NCBI GenBank assembly: GCA_020832565.1
Contig: JAFIEI010000043.1
Span: 1-34,159, forward strand
Direction of reading: 5' to 3'
From: Salinarimonas sp.
Lineage (GTDB): Bacteria > Pseudomonadota > Alphaproteobacteria > Rhizobiales > Beijerinckiaceae
DNA: 34,159 nt
The translations under genes were made by a program, and so were the position numbers. How positions within the stretch are numbered: position 1 is the stretch's first letter; every line of letters begins with the position of its first letter. Below are positions 1 to 6,309 of this stretch, one piece after another. Under the pieces are notes generated by a model. That model had not been told where the DNA came from, searched no databases, and saw only the letters and a program-made list of their open reading frames with translations.

Positions 1-1353
1 CCGGCGCCGCACAAGGAACCCTCACCGGCGACTTCGTCCTGGGCGTGGACCATGGGCGCCGGATCTAAGAATTCCGTTCCGGAGTCCAGCGGCTGGCATT
101 GGGTCATGGGCAACAAACCGGCGACCGGGAATACCGAATCGACGACTGGGACGAGCAATGGCAGCGATTGGGTCAATGCCGGCTCGGGTTCTCAGGTCGG
201 CAACGGCGGCGGTGCGAACGACAATGGCGGATCGGGCCAGGCCGGCGAAAGCAACGGATCGTCCGGCGGGGCCACCGGTGAGACGAACGGTGGCAGCAAC
301 GGCGGCAGCGAATGGGTCGATGCCGGCGCGGGTTCCCAGAACGGCAACGGCAATGGCGGTGCCACGGATGAATCCGGTCAGACTGACGGTGCCGGGTCGG
401 GGAGCGATGAAACTGCGACCGATTCAGATTCGGTCAATGGCGGGTCAGGTAATGGCAATGCCGATACTGAAGGCGACGATGAGCAAGCCGATTCCGGGTC
501 CGGCGAAACCGGGTCAGGGGAGGGCGGCGATACCGGCTCCGGCGAAACCGGGTCAGGGGAGGGCGGTGATAACGGCTCCGGCGGGGCGGCTCCCGTCGAG
601 CTCGATGCTGCCCAGCAGATCGACAATGTCCAGTTCCTCAAGAGCATGGTCGATAACGCGGCCCCCGCTTCGGCAGATATGGATCGTGTGGTTGAGATTT
701 ATAACAGCTTCAGGCTCTCGCCGGCTGAAATGACTCATCTTCAGACCCTTGCGCAGAATGCTGCCAGCAGAATGTTCAGCAACGATGAACATGACTTCGC
801 AGCGCATGCACAGAATTGGTCGAACTACTCTGATGAAGAGCGTCAGGATGTCATCCGAAATTTCTTCGCAACTATGCGCGATGATTTTGGCTTGGAGACC
901 ACAGTCGAGTTCTTCAGTACACCGCCAAGCTCGTCAGGTTTCTATAGCCACGGCGATTATGATCCGAACACGGATGTGGTCCGAGTGAACACGCATCAGC
1001 AAGTTCATGAGACGTTGCCACATGCTATGACGACGGTCTTCCATGAGCTTGTGCACGGATATTATTATAGGCAGACTGCCCATATCCCCAATGAGGATAT
1101 TGCAGGGCTTTTGGAGAGCGGGGAGCTTACCTATGCGCAAGCGTTGACGCACCTGAACGTCTTCCCGCCGCTCTACTTGTCCGAAGAAGATTATGGTGTC
1201 GTGAACTATACCCTTAATCCGCATGAACAATTCGCCTTCACCGGCCAGTACATCTTCGATCAGGCGATGATCGATCAGGGGTTCGAGCTGGAGCATGAGA
1301 TCGATAGCGACAACCCGCTCTTCGTCAACATGCAACAGCACGGCTTCGCCTGA
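1..1353 (+). CDS. Metallopeptidase-like protein, paralog 1 (5' truncated by window edge)
   Basis: Function unknown; it is a probable zinc metallopeptidase-like protein. The frame is open to base 1. The first in-frame ATG (base 52) lies inside a repeated W-x-W-x-M-G motif, so coding probably begins upstream of the window; ATG 52 has only a weak ribosome binding site. Counting from base 1, residues 1-200 are Gly/Ser/Asn/Asp-rich, with repeats of the type (S/D/E)WVxxGxGS and a duplicated 13-residue GETGSGEGGD(T/N)GS unit. Residues 200-450 form a compact domain with HELVH at 348-352 and NPHEQ near 406-410, where the Glu is 57 residues after the second His and could be the third zinc ligand. The C-terminal domain clearly resembles the proteins at 1921-3390 and 3718-4800. 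No signal peptide or membrane segment is visible in the part seen. It ends before a strong hairpin. A secreted effector or toxin is possible but unproven. Confidence 0.75.
   Translation, partial: PAPHKEPSPATSSWAWTMGAGSKNSVPESSGWHWVMGNKPATGNTESTTGTSNGSDWVNAGSGSQVGNGGGANDNGGSGQAGESNGSSGGATGETNGGSNGGSEWVDAGAGSQNGNGNGGATDESGQTDGAGSGSDETATDSDSVNGGSGNGNADTEGDDEQADSGSGETGSGEGGDTGSGETGSGEGGDNGSGGAAPVELDAAQQIDNVQFLKSMVDNAAPASADMDRVVEIYNSFRLSPAEMTHLQTLAQNAASRMFSNDEHDFAAHAQNWSNYSDEERQDVIRNFFATMRDDFGLETTVEFFSTPPSSSGFYSHGDYDPNTDVVRVNTHQQVHETLPHAMTTVFHELVHGYYYRQTAHIPNEDIAGLLESGELTYAQALTHLNVFPPLYLSEEDYGVVNYTLNPHEQFAFTGQYIFDQAMIDQGFELEHEIDSDNPLFVNMQQHGFA
502..579 (+). repeat. Two tandem 39-bp repeats inside paralog 1
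   Basis: Bases 502-540 and 541-579 are the same 39-bp unit with two differences, each encoding a 13-residue Gly/Glu/Ser-rich segment. The repeat keeps the frame, so copy-number change would lengthen or shorten the linker without breaking the protein. Confidence 0.85.
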
Positions 1354-1366
1354 TGTAACACAGCGG

Positions 1367-1390
1367 CACGGCGACCCCGAGGTCGCCGTG
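1367..1390 (+). terminator. Hairpin after paralog 1
   Basis: Perfect 10-bp stem (cacggcgacc / ggtcgccgtg) with a 4-nt loop, 14 bases after the stop codon of paralog 1. There is no long T tract after it, so it may be a weak terminator or a 3'-end stabiliser between this gene and the small gene at 1449. Confidence 0.55.
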
Positions 1391-1448
1391 TTCATCAGAA
1401 TGCAATCTTTGAATGATGCAATTCGCGCTTGTGGAGTGAGGAACGATC

Positions 1449-1703
1449 ATGAGTAACATTGAACTCCCCGATGAGATCGCTGACCTGATCAAGGGGCCGA
1501 TCACCGATGAGACGCTCATGCAGTTGCGGGCGTATTACAGCATCGAGGCCGGCATCGACGCCAAAAAGAGCAACGAGCTGTTCGAGATCGCGGCCCGTGT
1601 GGGTGATCGCGGCGGGCCGGAATTCAACGCCTTCCTGAGCGAAGCCATGGCCGCCTTCCTGATGCGCGGCTTCTCCCCGTTCCGCTCGCGGGTGCAGGGA
1701 TAG
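1449..1703 (+). CDS. Small single-module protein (84 aa), related to the protein at 4868-5848
   Basis: No named function recognised. The 84-aa protein is predicted to be mostly helical and soluble. The start is supported by GGAG (1433-1436) and GAGGAA (1438-1443) 5 nt before the ATG. Residues about 18-78 align with residues about 19-80 of the 326-aa protein at 4868: both have a Thr-Asp/Gln start, LRxxY/RRHY, ELFxIAA, GD.G, and a final F..EA....L....SP segment. It is therefore a one-module version of that protein. It follows a metallopeptidase-like paralog by 95 bp, as the longer relative follows paralog 3, suggesting a functional pairing (for example regulator, chaperone or immunity partner). 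That role is inference only. Confidence 0.8.
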   Translation: MSNIELPDEIADLIKGPITDETLMQLRAYYSIEAGIDAKKSNELFEIAARVGDRGGPEFNAFLSEAMAAFLMRGFSPFRSRVQG

Positions 1704-1760
1704 GGCAGCGGCGCGCTCGCAGCAGCGAATCGCAGCTCCACGAATTGACACGACGATATA

Positions 1761-1793
1761 ACAGCCCGGTGGCGATCCGCGCCTCCGGGCTGT
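1761..1793 (+). terminator. Hairpin after the 84-aa gene
   Basis: Nine-bp stem acagcccgg (1761-1769) / ccgggctgt (1785-1793) with a 15-nt loop, 58 bases after the stop codon. There is no T tract, so its strength is uncertain. It separates the first gene pair from the AT-rich leader of paralog 2. Confidence 0.5.
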
Positions 1794-1828
1794 CGCGTTC
1801 CGGGCGACAGTTAGCAAGCGCATTGAAT

Positions 1829-1857
1829 TTGAAATGTGTATAATAATACAGTATTTA
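1829..1857 (+). promoter_or_regulatory. Candidate sigma-70-type promoter and AT-rich leader of paralog 2
   Basis: TTGAAA at 1829-1834 and TATTTA at 1852-1857 are separated by 17 nt. A perfect TATAAT also occurs at 1839-1844 but has no well-spaced -35. The surrounding stretch 1823-1920 is strikingly A/T-rich compared with its GC-rich neighbours, as expected of a promoter/leader or of imported DNA. Confidence 0.4.
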
Positions 1858-1920
1858 TTTTATGTTGAAGATATTTACAAAGTGAATAATATGTTTCTAA
1901 ATTATATTAAAGGGTTTGTG

Positions 1921-3390
1921 ATGACCATTCAATCCTCGCATCGACTGACAATCGACTTCTCGACGGGGCAGGCGGCTGGGAGCTCGCATGTTTCGCGCTT
2001 TTCAGTTGCGCAGGAATCCATGGCGACGCCAATGCCGGTTCGTATGGGAGGGCTCGGGGCATCCGCCAGCAATGCATTGGTCAGCAAACCCGCTGCCAAC
2101 ACGCTCTCCCGGGATCCGTTTACGCTCTTCAATGAAATGCGTGAACGGATGCTGCAACAGCTTACCGAAATGCTGCCGAGCAGTTCGGGATTGATCAACT
2201 CCGGCTGGCAGCAAGGCGGGTTCTCGCAGGTTGCGCTTCCCCGATCCGTTCCCTTCGATCTCTCATCCTTCGGTATGCCGGCCTTCAATGAATCCGGGCT
2301 GAGCCAAGTTCGGCAGTTTATGTTCCCGGAAGGCTCTCCCCGGCAGCCCATCCAGCCTGTGCCGCGCCCATTGGACCCGGGCCGGAATACGCCGCCTGCA
2401 AGCCAGGCGCCAGCCTCATCCAATGACAAGGGGGCGATGGCGCCGAAGCCTTCGGATGAAACGCCCTCAAAGCCGTCCACGGATCGGACGGAAAGCCGGC
2501 CAAATCCCACGTCGCCCCCGGCGAACGAGGCGTCGCCAGTCAGGCCTTCACCTGCCCCCACGCCCGCCCCGACTCCGGCACCGACGACAGGGGCCGGGTC
2601 GGTGGAGCCGCGCCTCGACAAGCAGGAACTCGCCAATGTCGAGACGATCGAAGGGATCCTGCAGCGCAGCAATTACGGCAGTTCGATCAACCGTAGCGAC
2701 ATCGACACGCTGAATGAGATCTATGGTGATTTCCGCCTCGACGACAAGACGACGCATCGCCTGAACGATTTTGCGGTAACCGCGGCGGAGGAGTTTCTGG
2801 GCGATAAGGCTCTGATCGTCGACGCGCAGAGTTGGGATAGCTACAGCCAGGCCGAGCGCCGCGAGGCCGCACAACGTGTCTGGGGCGTCTACAGCGACAT
2901 ATTGGGCTTGCCCGATACCGTGAGTTTCGACACCTTTTCGCAGCCTCGCAATGCAGAGGGCTTCGGCACCGGAGGTTACTACGACATCGGCAGCCGGACG
3001 GTTAAATTGAATTTGCATCCGGACGTGAACCGGAATTTCGCCGAGATGACGTCGCTCCTGCTGCACGAGGGGATCCACGCGTTGTATGAACGCGAGCTCG
3101 CCCATGTCCCGGTGAACCGGGCTGCGGATGAATTCAGGGCCGGAAACATCAGCTACGAGCAGTTTCTGCTGCAAGCCAATCTTCGGCTCTACCTCGACCC
3201 GGGGCAGGTGTCGCTCGACAAGTACATCATGAATCCGCATGAGCAGCTCGCATTCACGGCAGAGGCGCTGTATCGCGAGGAGCTTCGCAACAACGGCGTC
3301 GATGTCAGGCCGAGGCTCTCACCCGATCACCCGCTCCACCAGCACTTGCGGGATATGCGTTTGATCAGCCCGGTCTCATCGATCGTCTAG
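1921..3390 (+). CDS. Metallopeptidase-like protein, paralog 2 (489 aa)
   Basis: Unknown function; a probable zinc peptidase-like protein. I start at ATG 1921 because AAAGGG (1909-1914) lies 6 nt upstream; the frame is open back to an ATG at 1834, but that stretch is AT-rich leader. Residues 1-150 are Ser/Gly/Pro-rich, and residues about 160-225 are a Pro/Ala/Ser/Thr linker including an APTPAPTPAPTTG segment. The C-terminal domain (about 235-489) matches paralogs 1 and 3: HEGIH at 382-386, then R-x-L-A-H-V-P, SYEQF, and NPHEQ at 438-442, with the Glu 55 residues after the second His. There is no signal peptide or membrane segment. It is followed by 327 bp without an evident gene. The variable N-terminus with conserved catalytic-looking C-terminus recalls polymorphic effectors, but no delivery domain is recognised. 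Confidence 0.82.
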   Translation: MTIQSSHRLTIDFSTGQAAGSSHVSRFSVAQESMATPMPVRMGGLGASASNALVSKPAANTLSRDPFTLFNEMRERMLQQLTEMLPSSSGLINSGWQQGGFSQVALPRSVPFDLSSFGMPAFNESGLSQVRQFMFPEGSPRQPIQPVPRPLDPGRNTPPASQAPASSNDKGAMAPKPSDETPSKPSTDRTESRPNPTSPPANEASPVRPSPAPTPAPTPAPTTGAGSVEPRLDKQELANVETIEGILQRSNYGSSINRSDIDTLNEIYGDFRLDDKTTHRLNDFAVTAAEEFLGDKALIVDAQSWDSYSQAERREAAQRVWGVYSDILGLPDTVSFDTFSQPRNAEGFGTGGYYDIGSRTVKLNLHPDVNRNFAEMTSLLLHEGIHALYERELAHVPVNRAADEFRAGNISYEQFLLQANLRLYLDPGQVSLDKYIMNPHEQLAFTAEALYREELRNNGVDVRPRLSPDHPLHQHLRDMRLISPVSSIV

Positions 3391-3717
3391 AGGGTGCATC
3401 ATTCCATCGTGCGGTCGTCGTTAACCTGGGCATCTCGCGATGCGTGACGATCCATAGACACGATAGATCGGGTAGCCGCGCCGGCGCCGGCCGTCCTCGA
3501 CTTATGGAATTTGACATCGGGTTTGCCTGATTGCTCGAGGCCTCCTGCCGGGTAGTGCCGGTGGATGGCGACTTCCAGGTGCAGTGGACCACAGGCAGTA
3601 TACCAGAGCAAGGAGATGATATATAGTTCATCACGCGAATTAATGACAATTGTGAATCACCGCATCTTCACAGTGAGATGTTTTTATTTTGTTTGATTGC
3701 AATATTCAGAGAGTTTT
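3391..3717. other. Gene-free gap between paralogs 2 and 3
   Basis: No convincing gene is seen on either strand. Short minus-strand frames exist at 3365-3649 and 3399-3611, but they lack a ribosome binding site and any recognised domain. The first 60 bases after paralog 2 weakly resemble the spacer that follows paralog 3 (a shared TCGTGC..TCGTCG and a CGATGC step), which may be remnant homology. Bases 3608-3717 become A/T-rich and probably carry the leader of paralog 3; I cannot fix a promoter there. Confidence 0.5.
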
Positions 3718-4800
3718 ATGTGTAGCTTATCTTTTCAGGGTAGTATTGATCGCATTCATCCAGAAAAAGGGCAGGGCGGTATTCAGGGCGTATCACAGGC
3801 GGGATTCGTCTTGCCGTCAACAGAAGCGGCTGCGACACGCTCCCCCGATGTCCGGCTTGCGCGGCTCGTTATCGACACTGCGCTCCCGGGAGGCCTTCAG
3901 GCCGGGCCGATTGACGGGTTCCATGATGATAATGGTTCTCCTGGAGCGCGCGGTGCAGCTGACGAACTGGCCAGAGGGGCTTCCAAGTCCGCTTCATCCG
4001 TTCATGAGACCGTCGTCGCGGCTGTGGATCCCCGGGAACTCGCGCATGCCGAGGCCGTGCATCGAATCATGGAGGAAACCGAATATGGTAGGAAGCCCAT
4101 GTCGGAGGCGCATGTTGAAACCTTGACGGCAATCAATCGTGAGTTTCGCCTCGAGCGCGAAACATTCGAGCGCATTCAGGGCTATGCCCACAGCGTTGCG
4201 GAAAAGATTCTGACTGACCCACGATTCATTGAACACGCACGGAATTGGCCCGGCTACGACCTGCTTCAACGCAACCGTGCGGCTTTGGAGGTTTGGCCCC
4301 AGATCGAAGAGACCCTCGGATTGGGCGGGCTCGTAGCCTTCGAGCCGTTCGTACTAAGCCCTAGTGCCGCCTCAGCAATCCACGGGGAATATAATCCAGG
4401 CACGCAAACGGTCCGGGTAAATCTCCATCGCGACATACACGCGAGCTTCGCGGAAATGATTTCGACCCTGCTCCATGAAGGCGTGCATGGGGTGTTCGAT
4501 CGCGACACGGCTCACATTCCGTTCGACACGGCCATCGACGCCCTGAAGAGCGGTGAGATCAGCTATGAGCAGTTCATGATTCGCACGGATCTGTTGACAT
4601 ATCTGGCGCCGCCCGCCGTTGATCTTCACGATTACAGTCTGGGTCCCCACGAGCAGGCTGCACATTCGAGTGAAGAATTCCTCGCTCGATATCTGATCGC
4701 ACAAGGATACGATATCGCGCCTCGACTGCCGGATGACAATCTCTTGCACCAGCACCTGCGCGAATTGAATCTGATCACCGTTCCACCCGAGGGGGTTTAA
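3718..4800 (+). CDS. Metallopeptidase-like protein, paralog 3 (360 aa)
   Basis: Unknown function; third member of the local family. ATG 3718 is preferred, with a weak AGAGAG 4 nt upstream; a TTG at 3697 is the only earlier in-frame start considered. It has the shortest N-terminal region (about 100 residues, no repeats). The conserved domain spans about 105-360: HEGVH at 253-257, then RDTAHIP, GEISYEQF, and GPHEQ with its Glu at about 312, again 55 residues after the second His. The Asn before PHEQ in paralogs 1 and 2 is Gly here. No signal peptide or membrane segment. It is followed after 67 bp by the larger module protein, mirroring paralog 1 and the 84-aa protein. Zinc binding is inferred from the motif; substrate unknown. 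Confidence 0.82.
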   Translation: MCSLSFQGSIDRIHPEKGQGGIQGVSQAGFVLPSTEAAATRSPDVRLARLVIDTALPGGLQAGPIDGFHDDNGSPGARGAADELARGASKSASSVHETVVAAVDPRELAHAEAVHRIMEETEYGRKPMSEAHVETLTAINREFRLERETFERIQGYAHSVAEKILTDPRFIEHARNWPGYDLLQRNRAALEVWPQIEETLGLGGLVAFEPFVLSPSAASAIHGEYNPGTQTVRVNLHRDIHASFAEMISTLLHEGVHGVFDRDTAHIPFDTAIDALKSGEISYEQFMIRTDLLTYLAPPAVDLHDYSLGPHEQAAHSSEEFLARYLIAQGYDIAPRLPDDNLLHQHLRELNLITVPPEGV

Positions 4801-4867
4801 GGGGATCGTAAGGGCTTCGTGCAATCGTCGATCATCTCGAGATGACGCGATGCACGAGGTTCCAGCG

Positions 4868-5848
4868 ATGTCCACGCCCGTCACCGTTCCGCCCGCCATG
4901 GCCGATCTGGCCCGGCCCGACCTGACGCCGCAGGATGTTCTGGCCATGCGCCGGCACTATTTTGCGAACAACGCGATCTCACTGCGCGAGGGCGAGGAAC
5001 TCTTCGCCATCGCGGCGATGATCGGCGACGAGGGCTGTCGCGAATGGCACCAGTTCTTCGCCGAGGCCATTACGGAACTGCTCGTCCACCAGGTCAGCCC
5101 GCCCGGCTATCTCTCCGAGGAAAACGCCCGCTGGTTCATGGACCGGATCATGGAAGCCGGGCATGTGCTTCTCAAGACCGAATTCGAAACGCTGCTGCGT
5201 GTCATGGAGCGCGCGCGCCACGTTCCCGATTGCCTCGCCGCGTTCGGCCTGAAGCTCGTATCCGACGTGGTACTCAGCGGTGACGGCACTTCCGTGACCG
5301 GGGAGCAGCATGCGCCGGGTATCGTCACGAAAGCGGATGTCGATGCGCTTCGCCGCGTTCTTTTCGTCGCGAGCAGCGAGGGCTTCGGCGCGGTTTCGCG
5401 GGCGGAGGCGGAGGTGCTTTTCGACATCGCCGATGCGACCGCGGATGCCGATAACGATCCAGGTTTCGACGATCTGTTCGCCCGCGCCATCGGCAACCAT
5501 GTGCTGTGCGGCATCGGTCGGCATGCGCCTTGCCCGGACGAGGCGCGCCGTCGCGAAACCTGGCTCGACGAAACCCGCCCGCTCGGGTCGGGAATCGGCT
5601 CGATCCTGCGCGGCATGTTCGGTTCCCGGACAACACAATCGATCCAGAGCATGCAGGGCCCGGCCTTCGGTGACGAGACCGTCTGCAGCGAGGAAGCGCT
5701 CTGGCTCAAGGGGCGTATCCGTCGAAACGGCAAGGTTTGCAGTGCCCAGCGGGAGTTTCTGCACTTCCTGTCGCGGGAAGCGCGCCACATCGATCCGATG
5801 CTCGATCGGCTGATTGCCGAAGCGCGCGCCGCCGAGATCGCCGCCTGA
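4868..5848 (+). CDS. Repeat-module protein (326 aa), unknown function
   Basis: No named family recognised with certainty; similar proteins occur, from memory, in many alphaproteobacteria. ATG 4868 is chosen because GAGG (4856-4859) sits 8 nt upstream; an ATG at 4850 is in frame with poorer support. The protein shows an internal duplication. An A-type helical segment occurs at about 19-82 and again at 153-220 (pattern D/V..LRR......(I/V)S..E.E.LF.I.....D......F...I...L). A B-type segment occurs at about 84-135 and again at 274-320 (pattern EE..W...RI...G.V....EF..L..E.RH). The 84-aa protein at 1449 is a lone A segment. No signal peptide or membrane segment. It may act with the neighbouring metallopeptidase-like proteins; that is inference. 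Confidence 0.8.
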   Translation: MSTPVTVPPAMADLARPDLTPQDVLAMRRHYFANNAISLREGEELFAIAAMIGDEGCREWHQFFAEAITELLVHQVSPPGYLSEENARWFMDRIMEAGHVLLKTEFETLLRVMERARHVPDCLAAFGLKLVSDVVLSGDGTSVTGEQHAPGIVTKADVDALRRVLFVASSEGFGAVSRAEAEVLFDIADATADADNDPGFDDLFARAIGNHVLCGIGRHAPCPDEARRRETWLDETRPLGSGIGSILRGMFGSRTTQSIQSMQGPAFGDETVCSEEALWLKGRIRRNGKVCSAQREFLHFLSREARHIDPMLDRLIAEARAAEIAA

Positions 5849-6002
5849 TCCGTTCTCCACCCGCATCGGTCCGGACTGCCTGGGGAAGGCGTCGCCGCGC
5901 GACACCCGGGGGGTGGCCAGATGCGGCGGAACCTGCTTGATTGGCGCATCCCGTCCGATATCGGCGACGGGCCTTCGCATCAGTGAGCAGACGGACCGAT
6001 CA

Positions 6003-6281
6003 ATGAGCAAGCAGACAAGTGCAGCAGGCGATACGGGCGAGCACGGTGATATCGCCGAGCTGCCCTTCGAGAAGGCCTTGGCCGAGCTTGAGGAGATCGT
6101 GCGCCAGCTCGAGCAGGGCAATGTCGCGCTGGCCGATTCGATTCGCATCTACGAGCGTGGCGAGAAGCTGAAGGCGCATTGCGATGCGCTGCTGAAACAG
6201 GCCGAGGCGCGGATCGAGAAGATCAATCTCGGCGCCGGAAATGCGCCGGCGGGCACCAGCGCCTTCGATCCGGATGCCTGA
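6003..6281 (+). CDS. xseB: Exodeoxyribonuclease VII small subunit
   Basis: Small subunit of exonuclease VII, which with XseA degrades single-stranded DNA in both directions. The 92-aa product has the family core PFEKALAELEEIVRQLE followed by a long amphipathic helix (ALADSIRIYERGEKL...C...L..AE.RIEKI), which is diagnostic. Starting at ATG 6003 gives the family's usual length; the frame is open upstream to 5814 but that part does not resemble XseB. The large subunit is not in this window. The N-terminal 15 residues and the tail after the helix are variable linker. It converges on the MscS-type channel gene. Confidence 0.93.
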   Translation: MSKQTSAAGDTGEHGDIAELPFEKALAELEEIVRQLEQGNVALADSIRIYERGEKLKAHCDALLKQAEARIEKINLGAGNAPAGTSAFDPDA

Positions 6282-6305
6282 GCGGGGGCATTTCGCGCCC
6301 CCCGC
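6282..6305. terminator. Hairpin between convergent xseB and channel gene
   Basis: gcggggg (6282-6288) pairs with cccccgc (6299-6305) directly after the xseB stop and just before the channel gene's stop at 6310. It could serve both strands; no clear T tract. Confidence 0.4.
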
Positions 6306-6309
6306 CTGA

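Noticed and set aside
3399-3611. Minus-strand 70-aa frame between paralogs 2 and 3, possible transposase remnant
   Set aside because: No transposase motif, inverted repeat or target duplication could be seen.
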